DNA of 64,000 nucleotides from an uncultured Collinsella sp. GTDB taxonomy: Bacteria; Actinomycetota; Coriobacteriia; Coriobacteriales; Coriobacteriaceae. The position numbers and the translations under genes are program-made. Under the pieces are notes generated by a model that was not told where the DNA came from, ran no database searches, and saw only the letters and a list, made by a program, of their open reading frames with translations. Shown here piece by piece: positions 1-7,098 of the stretch (position 1 is the stretch's first letter; each line of letters opens with the position of its first letter). The stretch covers positions 37,834-101,833 of the forward strand of contig UQXC01000001.1 in NCBI GenBank assembly GCA_900544995.1, given 5' to 3'.

Positions 1-579
1 ACGGCGGCGCGCGTGTTTGGTGTGCCGGTGTCCGAGGTAACGCCCGACCTGCGCAGTCGCGCCAAGGCCGTGAACTTTGGCATCGTGTATGGTCAGCAGG
101 CCTACGGCCTGTCGCAGTCGCTGCATATCTCGATGGCCGAGGCGCGCGACATGATCGACCGCTACTACGAGGCCTACCCGGGCGTGCGTACGTTCCTCGA
201 CAACGTGGTGGCGCGCGCCAAGCAGACGGGCTACGCCGAGACCATGTACGGTCGCCGGCGCCATATTCCCGAGCTCAAGGCCAAAAATCCGCAGCTCCGC
301 GGCTTTGGCGAGCGCACGGCCATGAACCACCCCATGCAGGGAACCGCCGCCGACATCATCAAGATCGCCATGGCTCGCGTAAGCCGCCGCCTGGAAGAAG
401 AGGGCTTTGCCGCCCACATGATCCTGCAAGTGCACGACGAACTGGACTTTGAGTGCCCCATCGACGAAGTCGAGCGCCTAACCACCATGGTCCGCGACGT
501 CATGGAACACGTAGTAGACCTCCGCGTCCCCCTAATCGCCGAAGCCAGCACCGGCATAACCTGGGCCGACGCTAAATAA
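1..579 (+). CDS. polA: DNA polymerase I, C-terminal part (5' truncated by window edge)
   Basis: This is the end of the polymerase domain of a family A DNA polymerase, which fills gaps in repair and in Okazaki fragment maturation. The reading frame is open from the first base, so the start lies outside the window and 192 codons are visible. The finger helix (motif B) reads RSRAKAVNFGIVYGQQAYG at codons 18-36. Motif C, the palm HDE catalytic triplet in QVHDELDFE, is near codons 145-147. Both are intact. The TAA is followed by a strong hairpin at 615-646. Nothing unusual is visible. The family assignment is certain from these two motifs, and the N-terminal domains cannot be judged. Confidence 0.97.
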   Translation, partial: TAARVFGVPVSEVTPDLRSRAKAVNFGIVYGQQAYGLSQSLHISMAEARDMIDRYYEAYPGVRTFLDNVVARAKQTGYAETMYGRRRHIPELKAKNPQLRGFGERTAMNHPMQGTAADIIKIAMARVSRRLEEEGFAAHMILQVHDELDFECPIDEVERLTTMVRDVMEHVVDLRVPLIAEASTGITWADAK

Positions 580-614
580 AGGCGTACCAACAACCCCAAA
601 GTAACCAAAAGCAG

Positions 615-646
615 AAGGGGGCTCCTTGCCAACAAGGAGCCCCCTT
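615..646. terminator. Hairpin after polA
   Basis: A perfect 13-bp stem (615-627 with 634-646) around a 6-nt loop lies 35 bases after the polA stop. There is no T-run on the plus side. On the minus side the stem is followed by a short T-rich stretch (complement of 601-614). It probably ends transcription of polA and may also catch minus-strand transcription. Confidence 0.65.
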
Positions 647-716
647 CATTCCAAAAAAAATCAGCCAAGTATCTAGACACTCAAGACACCATCTAGGCGG
701 CAAGCAAGTAAACCTA

Positions 717-846
717 GGACCTGGTCGGGCGGCGCGGATTAGTTTTTCGTAGATTCCGCACGAGCCGGAAAGCACTTAATGTGCTTTCCGAGCGAGCCCA
801 GGACCTGACCGAACGAAAAACTAATCCGCGCCGCCCGGCCAGGTCC
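717..846. repeat. Nested 130-bp palindromic element
   Basis: Arms of 34 bases at 717-750 and 813-846 are inverted copies with one mismatch. Between them lies a second perfect hairpin, 9 bp at 767-775 and 781-789 around ttaat. The element fills the space between polA and the convergent HAD gene and ends 12 bases from the stop of that gene, so it can act as its terminator. Its size and nesting exceed a normal terminator, which suggests an intergenic repeat of the REP/BIME or MITE kind. No second copy was seen in this window. Confidence 0.7.
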
Positions 847-857
847 GACGAGCCACG

Positions 858-1685
858 TTACCGAGCCGCCAGGATGGCGTCGATGAGCGTCAGTACGCCC
901 CCGTCGTTGTTGCTCGGAATGCGCCACTTGGCGTGCGCGTTCATGTGCTCTTCGGCATTGTCCACGATAAAGCTGTGACCGACGCGCTCCAGCATGGGGA
1001 TGTCGTTGTAGGTATCACCCACGGCGGCAGCGTCGGCAATATCGATGCCCAGGTGCTCGCACAGGTGCGCGACGCCGGCGCCCTTGTCGACGCCCAGGTT
1101 CATAAAGTCGATCCACTCGCGCCCGGCGTTGGTGACGTAGAGCTTGTCCGAGAACTCGGGGCTATAGGTCTCGCGGAAAGCGGGCTCGGCGTCGTAGCCA
1201 GGGAAGAAGACCGAAATCTTGTTAGACTCGAAATCAATGCCCTCAAAGCTGTCGACGTAGTTGATTGTGTTGTAGTAGACGCTGATCTCGTCGTGGTATT
1301 GATGGTCGCGGGCAAGCACGTAGAACTCGTCGAAGCAGCACAGGACTGGGACAGCGCGAGGATCCTCCGAGGCACGGTTCAAGACCTGCTGATACAGCTC
1401 CACGTCAATATTGCTCTTATAGATATAGCTGCCGCGATAGATCACGCACGCTCCGTTGTCGGGACAAAAGGCGAGGCGGTTCTTGATGCCCTCGAACATC
1501 TCCTCGAGCTTGGGTGCGGGACGTCCGCTGGCGGGGCAGAATACGATGCCGGCGTCGGCGAGCTTGTCCAGGCGCTCATCAAGACCCTGGGGCAGCACAC
1601 GCTCGTCGGTCAGCAGCGTCTTGTCCATATCGACGGCGATGAGTTTAATGTCGCCGATGTTAGCGTCTGATTCATAAGTCTGCAT
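858..1685 (-). CDS. HAD-superfamily hydrolase, Cof/YbiV type
   Basis: A 275-residue soluble protein of the Cof-like (type IIB) haloacid dehalogenase group, which usually dephosphorylates sugar phosphates, FMN or PLP. Motif I with the nucleophile aspartate is DMDKTLL near residue 19. Motif IV is GDTYNDIPML near residue 222. A large cap domain lies between them, as expected for this subgroup. The gene is convergent with polA and ends beside the nested palindrome. The substrate cannot be told from sequence. The start at 1685 is taken because the N-terminus is only about 18 residues ahead of motif I, although a slightly later start is possible. Confidence 0.88.
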   Translation of the reverse strand: MQTYESDANIGDIKLIAVDMDKTLLTDERVLPQGLDERLDKLADAGIVFCPASGRPAPKLEEMFEGIKNRLAFCPDNGACVIYRGSYIYKSNIDVELYQQVLNRASEDPRAVPVLCCFDEFYVLARDHQYHDEISVYYNTINYVDSFEGIDFESNKISVFFPGYDAEPAFRETYSPEFSDKLYVTNAGREWIDFMNLGVDKGAGVAHLCEHLGIDIADAAAVGDTYNDIPMLERVGHSFIVDNAEEHMNAHAKWRIPSNNDGGVLTLIDAILAAR

Positions 1686-1828
1686 AAATGCGCCTTTCCG
1701 TTTCCAGATTGTTTCGGGCGTAATGACCCTCTGCTATGTAATCGAGCGTATTTTCGCAGGATTGGCGCGTATTTGCATCACTATTCACAAACTAATGAAA
1801 AAACTTTTCAGAAATTTGAATTTGTCGC

Positions 1829-1856
1829 TTGTACAGCAGGCACTTTAGCGTAATAT
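1829..1856 (+). promoter_or_regulatory. Possible promoter for the argG leader
   Basis: TTGTAC (1829-1834) and TAATAT (1851-1856) are separated by 16 bases in an A+T-rich stretch about 100 bases ahead of the leader ORF. The match to a sigma-70 promoter is only moderate, so this is a candidate site. Confidence 0.35.
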
Positions 1857-1959
1857 AGCGACCATCGAAAACGGAGACGGAAAAACAACCGCTTACCGAG
1901 GAAAAGGTACCGTTTACGATATTAGAATTGCGCCCGGCGATAGGTGAAAGGAGAGGCAG

Positions 1960-2034
1960 ATGCAGTTCGTAAAGATCATCACTACTGCAGACAATGCCAT
2001 CCGACGCCAGCGCGCAATTTCCCGACGACGATAA
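1960..2034 (+). CDS. Arg-rich leader peptide upstream of argG
   Basis: A 24-codon ORF starts with ATG at 1960, seven bases after a strong ribosome binding site (AAAGGAGAGG). Its C-terminal ten residues read RRQRAISRRR, so six of the last ten codons are arginine. Four of those six are CGA, a codon used very little in the surrounding genes, and three CGA codons stand immediately before the TAA. It lies 205 bases upstream of argG, the argininosuccinate synthase gene. Placement, ribosome binding site and end-product codons all match a translational attenuation leader. The peptide itself would not be expected to have another function. No experimental support is available and the ORF is too short for homology. 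Confidence 0.6.
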   Translation: MQFVKIITTADNAIRRQRAISRRR

Positions 2035-2145
2035 CAATCGTCTCTGTCCGCATGGGGCGAATTGCCTCACCAGAGTCATTTTGAGGTCGTTGGGTTTTAG
2101 CACGACATTGCTGCATGTTTCTAGGGCATGTATGTGCTGATTTTT
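2014..2145 (+). promoter_or_regulatory. Candidate attenuator with competing hairpins before argG
   Basis: A chain of overlapping pairings follows the Arg codons: 2014-2019 with 2060-2065; 2064-2069 with 2082-2087; 2086-2090 with 2102-2106; and 2099-2103 with 2134-2138. The last is followed by GATTTTT (2139-2145), a terminator-like end. Neighbouring pairings share bases and exclude each other, as in amino acid attenuators. Individual stems are short (5-6 bp), so the structure is a hypothesis. Confidence 0.4.
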
Positions 2146-2239
2146 GCTATTTAACCTGATATTGCACGGTATATGACCTTGAAGTGACTTGCAACTGACC
2201 GATGTTCTAACTAGCTACCAAGGGCGAAAGGAAACAGCC

Positions 2240-3466
2240 ATGAGCAAGGAAAAAGTCGTTCTCGCATATTCCGGTGGTCTTGATACATCCGTATGTGTCA
2301 AGTGGCTCCAAGACGAGAAGAATCTCGATGTCGTTTGTGTCTGCGGCAACGTGGGCCAGGAGGAGACCGGCCTGGATGCCAAGAAGCAGAAGGCGCTCGA
2401 CCTGGGCGTTCTCGATTGCCAGGTGCTCGACCTGCGCGATGAGTTCTCCGACGAGTTCCTGACTAAGGCCATCGCCGCCAACTCTATGTACGAGAACAAG
2501 TACCCGCTGCTCTCCGCCCTGTCTCGCCCGCTGCTTGCCAAGAAGCTTGTTGAGGTCGCCCACGAGTTTGGCGCGACCTACGTCGCCCACGGCTGCACCG
2601 GCAAGGGTAACGACCAGGTCCGTTTTGAGGCCGCCGTCAAGGCCCTCGACCCCGAGCTCAAGGTTATCGCCCCGGTTCGCGAGTGGGACCTGAAGTGCCG
2701 TCCCGACGAGGTCGCCTATGCCCACGCTCACAACGTGCCGGTTCCCGAGGGTGCCAACGACAACCCCTACTCCATCGACGACAACCTGTGGGGTCGTGCC
2801 ATTGAGTGCGGTCACCTGGAGGATCCCTGGAACGAGCCGCTCGACGACGCCTGGGTTATGACCAAGAATCCCGAGGACACGCCGGACACCCCGACCTACA
2901 CCGAGATTGAGTTTGAGGCCGGCAAGCCCGTCGCCGTCGACGGCAAGAAGATGAAGCTCTCCGAGATCGTCATCGCCCTCAACAAGATTTCCGGCGACAA
3001 TGGCTTTGGCCGTCTCGATCTGGTCGAGGATCGCCTGGTGGGCCTTAAGAGCCGCGAGTGCTATGAGGTTCCCGGAGCCCTGACGCTCATCACCGCCCAC
3101 AAGGCGCTTGAGGACATCTGCGTCGAGGGCGATTTGCTCAAGACCAAGATTAAGCTCGAGCAGGATTGGGCCACCGCCGTTTACAACGGCCAGTGGTACA
3201 GCCCGCTCAAAAACGCGCTCGATGCCTTTATGGCCGATACCCAGAAGTTCGTGACCGGCACTGTCCGTCTGAAGTTCTTTAAGGGCAACTGCCATGTCGT
3301 CGGCCGCAAGAGCCCCTTCAGCCTCTACGACTACGGTCTGGCTACCTACGACCGCGACACCACGTTTGACGAGAAGGCCAGCGCCGGTTTTATCGAGATC
3401 GATACGCTGTCGCTCAAGACGTGGGCAAAGGTCCAGGGCCCCAGCTCTGCTGCCGCCCAGGCCTAG
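2240..3466 (+). CDS. argG: Argininosuccinate synthase
   Basis: This enzyme joins citrulline and aspartate with ATP cleavage, the penultimate step of arginine synthesis. The N-terminal ATP pyrophosphatase P-loop SGGLDTS is at residues 11-17. At 408 residues it has the family's normal length. The ATG at 2240 is chosen because GCGAAAGGAAACAGCC supplies a ribosome binding site and the protein then starts MSKEKVVLAYSGG, as in relatives. Its partner argH follows after about 520 bases and a terminator, so the two are separate transcripts. The upstream region carries an Arg-rich leader ORF, which suggests control by arginine supply. No irregularity is seen in the coding region. Confidence 0.97.
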   Translation: MSKEKVVLAYSGGLDTSVCVKWLQDEKNLDVVCVCGNVGQEETGLDAKKQKALDLGVLDCQVLDLRDEFSDEFLTKAIAANSMYENKYPLLSALSRPLLAKKLVEVAHEFGATYVAHGCTGKGNDQVRFEAAVKALDPELKVIAPVREWDLKCRPDEVAYAHAHNVPVPEGANDNPYSIDDNLWGRAIECGHLEDPWNEPLDDAWVMTKNPEDTPDTPTYTEIEFEAGKPVAVDGKKMKLSEIVIALNKISGDNGFGRLDLVEDRLVGLKSRECYEVPGALTLITAHKALEDICVEGDLLKTKIKLEQDWATAVYNGQWYSPLKNALDAFMADTQKFVTGTVRLKFFKGNCHVVGRKSPFSLYDYGLATYDRDTTFDEKASAGFIEIDTLSLKTWAKVQGPSSAAAQA

Positions 3467-3620
3467 CGCCTCCTCCCCTTGGTATCCGCGCGGCCCATCC
3501 GCGTGATACATAACGGGCGCACGGGGTCCCTACCTTTCGTTATGCTTGCTGACACTTCTTAACATCGGTGGCCCCTACGTTCCGCCCGCATATATGATGC
3601 CGCGTCTGCGGCTGAGTCCG

Positions 3621-3650
3621 AGCCCCGCCGGGGTTGTCCGGCGGGGCTTC
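3621..3650 (+). terminator. Rho-independent terminator of argG
   Basis: Perfect 11-bp G+C stem (3621-3631 with 3638-3648), 6-nt loop, followed by TCTTCTATC. It lies about 155 bases after the argG stop and before the small ORF at 3700. Confidence 0.7.
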
Positions 3651-3699
3651 TTCTATCAATTTGGCGGCTCTGCGCCTATATATATGAGGAGTATCCATT

Positions 3700-3870
3700 A
3701 TGTTCAATGCTATCGCGCATGCTTTACTTGCCCTCGCGCCCGAGTTCGATGCTGCAAGGGTCGAGGACGTCCCTATGAGCCTGAAGGCCTGGATCGATGG
3801 TTCGCAGGGCAACATCCGGAGGGAGACGTTGGGCGCCAAGTGCATGGCGCGTCACTTCTTTGCAAATTAG
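3700..3870 (+). CDS. Hypothetical small protein (56 aa)
   Basis: ATG at 3700 follows TGAGGAGTATCCATT, a credible ribosome binding site. The frame runs 56 codons to TAG at 3870. The predicted product begins MFNAIAHALLALAPEFDAA and ends in a basic stretch, RRETLGAKCMARHFFAN. It has no signal peptide and no recognised domain. It sits alone between the argG terminator and argH. Third codon positions are fairly G+C-rich, as in real genes here. It could be a small regulatory or structural protein or a chance ORF. Confidence 0.4.
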   Translation: MFNAIAHALLALAPEFDAARVEDVPMSLKAWIDGSQGNIRRETLGAKCMARHFFAN

Positions 3871-3988
3871 CTACATGGCTCCGCACACGGTGGGGAATGT
3901 GTAAAACTAGCGGTTGAAAAATCGCTTTAGCGATATGGCGCATTGCTTTGGGCGCTTGTTTTGGTATTTGGAGAAAGGGGACGGTTCC

Positions 3989-5419
3989 ATGGCTCTTTGG
4001 GGCGGTCGTTTTGAGGCAGGCGTGGCCGAGGTCACGCAGGAGTTTGGCGCGTCGCTGCCGGTCGACAAACATCTCTATAAGCAGGATATCGCCGGCTCTA
4101 AGGCGCATGCCAAAATGCTGGCGGCCCAGGGCATCATCAGTGCCGAGGACGAGCAGGCGATTGCCAAGGGCCTGACCGGAATCGAGCAGGATATCGATGC
4201 CGGCAACTTCACATTCGACATCAACGACGAAGACATTCATATGTCCATCGAGAGCGAGCTGACGCGTCGCATCGGCGAGGCCGGTAAGCGCTTGCATACC
4301 GGACGTTCGCGCAACGACCAGGTGGCGACCGACACGCGCCTGGGCGTCAAGGCGCTGGCCAAGGAGCTCATGGAGGCCAATCTTGAGCTGCGCCATGTGC
4401 TGGTGGATGCGGCTAAGAAGTACGACAAGGTGATTCTGCCGGGCTACACGCACATGCAGCACGCTCAGCCCGTGCTGCTCTCGCATCATCTGCTGGCGTA
4501 TTCCTGGATGTTCGCGCGCGACTTTACACGCCTGAAGGCAGCCTTTGATGCCGCCGACAACTGTCCGCTGGGCGCTGCCGCGCTTGCCGGCACGAGCTAT
4601 CCGCTCGATCGTCAGATGACGGCTGCCGAACTTGGCTTTGCGGGCGTGATTCCCAACTCGCTCGATGCGGTTTCCGACCGTGATTTCCTCCTCGACCTGC
4701 ATTACGCCGGCTCCGTCATGGCGATGCACCTGTCGCGTCTTTCCGAGGAGATCGTGCTGTGGTCGAGCTCCGAATTTGGCTTTATCACGCTTTCCGACTC
4801 TTACTCCACTGGCTCGTCCATCATGCCGCAGAAGAAGAATCCCGACTTTGCCGAGCTTATCCGCGGCAAGAGCGGCCGTGTGTATGGCAACCTGGTGCAG
4901 CTGCTCGTGACCATGAAGGGCCTGCCGCTTGCTTATAACAAGGACTTGCAGGAGGACAAGGAGGGTGCGCTCGATACCGCCCATACGCTCATGCAGTGCC
5001 TGTCGGTTATGGCCGGTATGATTTCGACTTGGACCGTCAACGAGGATGCCATGGCGCGCGAGTGCGGCGTGGGACACCTTGCCGCCACCGATGTTGCCGA
5101 TTACCTGGCTAAGCGTGGTCTGCCGTTCCGCGAGGCACATGCCGTGGTGGGCCATCTGGTCCTGATGTGCGAGAAGCGCGGCTGCAATCTTGAGGACCTG
5201 CCGTTTGAGGTGTTTCAGGAGGCAAGCTCGCTCTTTGAGCGCGACATTACCGAGGCGCTCGACATCCCGTCGATTGTCGCTGCGCGCACGACCGAGGGCG
5301 GTACCGCCCCTGCCGCCGTTGCCGTGCAGCTGCAGCGTGCCGAGGCACAGCTCGTGGCCGACGAAGGCGTGTTTGGATCGCTGACCAAGGTCGTCGAGAT
5401 GGGCCACGGGGCAAAGTAG
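3989..5419 (+). CDS. argH: Argininosuccinate lyase
   Basis: Splits argininosuccinate into arginine and fumarate, the last step of arginine synthesis. The fumarase/aspartase superfamily signature GSSIMPQKKNPD begins at residue 275, on the mobile loop that carries the catalytic serine. The TGRSRNDQ motif lies in the N-terminal third. The length of 476 residues is typical. The ATG at 3989 follows GGAGAAAGGGGACGG and gives the family start MALWGGRFE. Longer in-frame extension upstream lacks a ribosome binding site. A terminator follows at 5471. Confidence 0.97.
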   Translation: MALWGGRFEAGVAEVTQEFGASLPVDKHLYKQDIAGSKAHAKMLAAQGIISAEDEQAIAKGLTGIEQDIDAGNFTFDINDEDIHMSIESELTRRIGEAGKRLHTGRSRNDQVATDTRLGVKALAKELMEANLELRHVLVDAAKKYDKVILPGYTHMQHAQPVLLSHHLLAYSWMFARDFTRLKAAFDAADNCPLGAAALAGTSYPLDRQMTAAELGFAGVIPNSLDAVSDRDFLLDLHYAGSVMAMHLSRLSEEIVLWSSSEFGFITLSDSYSTGSSIMPQKKNPDFAELIRGKSGRVYGNLVQLLVTMKGLPLAYNKDLQEDKEGALDTAHTLMQCLSVMAGMISTWTVNEDAMARECGVGHLAATDVADYLAKRGLPFREAHAVVGHLVLMCEKRGCNLEDLPFEVFQEASSLFERDITEALDIPSIVAARTTEGGTAPAAVAVQLQRAEAQLVADEGVFGSLTKVVEMGHGAK

Positions 5420-5470
5420 GGATTTGACTGAAGCGGCTTTGGCCATTTATCGATAAATCGTTTTTGCTTT

Positions 5471-5504
5471 ACGGGCGTCTGCTGATGTGGGCGTCCGTAT
5501 TTTG
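5471..5504 (+). terminator. Terminator after argH
   Basis: A 10-bp stem including G-T pairs (5471-5480 with 5489-5498) is followed by ATTTTGTT, 52 bases after the argH stop. The rest of the 384-base gap to ndk holds no gene that I can support. Confidence 0.6.
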
Positions 5505-5670
5505 TTGCTATGGGGGAGGGGCTTGTCGAGAAGTTCTGTAGGACCTTTGGGCAGGTTGTGAAGGGGGTACGTTCGCGGGCGGCAACCGACCGTCTGCTCT
5601 GCTCGATGCGGTTGATGGGCAGTCGGATGGTACTCTAATCGAGCTTCGAAACAGAAGTGACACATATGGA

Positions 5671-5701
5671 ACGCTTCAATAAATTGCAACGTTTCAATAA
5701 A
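5671..5701 (+). repeat. Tandem 13-bp repeat upstream of ndk
   Basis: ACGCTTCAATAAA (5671-5683) and ACGTTTCAATAAA (5689-5701) are direct repeats spaced 18 bases start to start, with one mismatch. They end about ten bases before the likely -35 element of ndk. Repeats with this spacing can be activator or repressor sites, but no regulator is known for them. Confidence 0.4.
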
Positions 5702-5711
5702 CAGCTTTTTG

Positions 5712-5740
5712 TTTAACTGCAGCTAAAACTCTGTTACGAT
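5712..5740 (+). promoter_or_regulatory. Possible ndk promoter
   Basis: TTTAAC (5712-5717) and TACGAT (5735-5740) are spaced by 17 bases and lie about 64 bases ahead of the ndk start. The -35 match is poor and the -10 match moderate. Confidence 0.35.
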
Positions 5741-5803
5741 GCAGTCCAGGCGGGTGCCGGAATGGGACTTGGGCACGCGCGAACCTACTTGAAAGGCTAC
5801 CTT

Positions 5804-6208
5804 ATGGCTATCGAGAAGACCTTCATCATGATTAAGCCCGACGCGGTGCGCGATCGCAAAATCGGCGAGATTGTTGCTCGCATTGAGCGCAGCGGCCTTG
5901 TCATCGAGCGCATGGAGATGACCACGCTCGAGCGCGCTACCGTCGAGGAGCACTACGCCCATCTGGCCGACAAGCCCTTCTTTGGCGGTCTCTGCGACTT
6001 TATGACGAGCGGTCCGGTCGTCAAGATGGTCGTTTCCGGTCTTTCCGCTGTTGCTAAGATGCGCACCCTCATGGGCGCTACTAATCCGCTTGACGCTGCT
6101 CCTGGTACCATCCGCGGCGACTTTGCCGTCGATGTCAACGCCAACGTGATCCACGGCTCCGACTGCCTGGAGAACGCCGAGATCGAGATCAAGCGCTTCT
6201 TTGGCTAA
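5804..6208 (+). CDS. ndk: Nucleoside diphosphate kinase
   Basis: Transfers the terminal phosphate from ATP to nucleoside diphosphates through a phosphohistidine. KTFIMIKPDAV at the N-terminus and the active-site region NVIHGSD with His117 are both present. The 134-residue length matches the bacterial enzyme. The ATG at 5804 follows TTGAAAGGCTACCTT. The gene is monocistronic, between the argH terminator and its own strong terminator at 6247. Confidence 0.97.
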   Translation: MAIEKTFIMIKPDAVRDRKIGEIVARIERSGLVIERMEMTTLERATVEEHYAHLADKPFFGGLCDFMTSGPVVKMVVSGLSAVAKMRTLMGATNPLDAAPGTIRGDFAVDVNANVIHGSDCLENAEIEIKRFFG

Positions 6209-6246
6209 ACCAGCTTTGACTCCTTAAAGCTGTTAGCGTGTGGCTT

Positions 6247-6283
6247 GGGCGCCGCGGAACTCCATCCGCGGCGCCCTATTATT
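6247..6283 (+). terminator. Terminator of ndk
   Basis: Perfect 12-bp G+C stem (6247-6258 with 6265-6276), 6-nt loop, followed by TATTATT. Confidence 0.8.
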
Positions 6284-6296
6284 CCAAAATCTATGA

Positions 6297-6333
6297 AGGG
6301 GCCCGTTCGGTCATGAGTTCCGAGCGGGCCCCT
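6297..6333 (-). terminator. Terminator of rpiB (minus strand)
   Basis: A 9-bp stem (6297-6305 with 6325-6333) continues into five more pairs (6306-6310 with 6320-6324). It sits 26 bases beyond the rpiB stop on the minus strand. The following T content is weak. Confidence 0.65.
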
Positions 6334-6359
6334 GCTGTTAGCTCGTGGCACTGAGATGT

Positions 6360-6827
6360 TTAGGCCTCGTCGACGACCTTGAGGCCGCGCGTGTGGTCGA
6401 TCTCGTTGAGGAGGTTAACGCGACGCTCGTGACGACCACCCTCAAACTCGGCGTCGAGCCACTCGTCGACAATCATCTTGGCGAGCTCGGAGCCCACGAC
6501 GCGGGCGCCAAAGGCGAGCACGTTGGTGTTGTTGTGCATGCGGGAGAGCTTGGCGCTGAAGGGCTCGGAGCACACGACGGCGCGTACGCCCTCGACCTTG
6601 TTAGCAGCCAGGCTAATCCCGACGCCGGTGCCGCAGATCAGGATGCCTAGGTCGACGTCGCCGTTGGCAACGGCCTTACCCACCTTGTAGCCGGCGATGG
6701 GGTAGTCAAAGCTCTCGGAGGTGTCGGTGCCAAAGTTCACGACCTCGCAGCCGCGCTCCTTCAGGTGCTCGGAAATGATGTTCTTGAGCTCGACGGCGGC
6801 GTGGTCGTTACCGATACCGATCTTCAT
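6360..6827 (-). CDS. rpiB: Ribose 5-phosphate isomerase B
   Basis: RpiB/LacAB-family sugar phosphate isomerase interconverting ribose 5-phosphate and ribulose 5-phosphate. Visible family motifs are GNDHAAVELK at the N-terminus, the GTGVGISLAANK phosphate loop, CSEPFSAKLSRMHNN, and HERRVNLL near the C-terminus. The start at 6827 gives 155 residues, beginning MKIGIGNDHA. An upstream in-frame extension is possible, but family length and the GAGAGGAACC ribosome binding site favour this start. Allose 6-phosphate or galactose 6-phosphate isomerase is a less likely alternative because no lac or als genes are nearby. The gene is divergent from the next. Confidence 0.92.
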   Translation of the reverse strand: MKIGIGNDHAAVELKNIISEHLKERGCEVVNFGTDTSESFDYPIAGYKVGKAVANGDVDLGILICGTGVGISLAANKVEGVRAVVCSEPFSAKLSRMHNNTNVLAFGARVVGSELAKMIVDEWLDAEFEGGRHERRVNLLNEIDHTRGLKVVDEA

Positions 6828-7098
6828 GGATGGTTCCTCTCTGGTCTGTGCGGCGCAAATGCTAAAGGTGTTTACCGCGTTCGACTGCATGATAGCGCGA
6901 CTTTTGCGTAAACGCTCGAGCGTTTTTTGGTCAAACGCTTTAGCAGGCAACAAGACTGGCTTCTCGTGAATGAATGTCGTCAGTTTGCGCTTGAGCGCCG
7001 TCCGCCGGAACCATGGTTGCGGTTTTTGATGCATTGTTATCAAATAAAGGAGCTAACTTTTTTGAGAGCCCAGCCCGTTATGCAAGCAGGAGATACCT

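Noticed and set aside
1792..2103. A 103-codon minus-strand ORF upstream of argG
   Set aside because: No ribosome binding site, no recognised domain, and it covers the argG leader, whose plus-strand features explain the region better.
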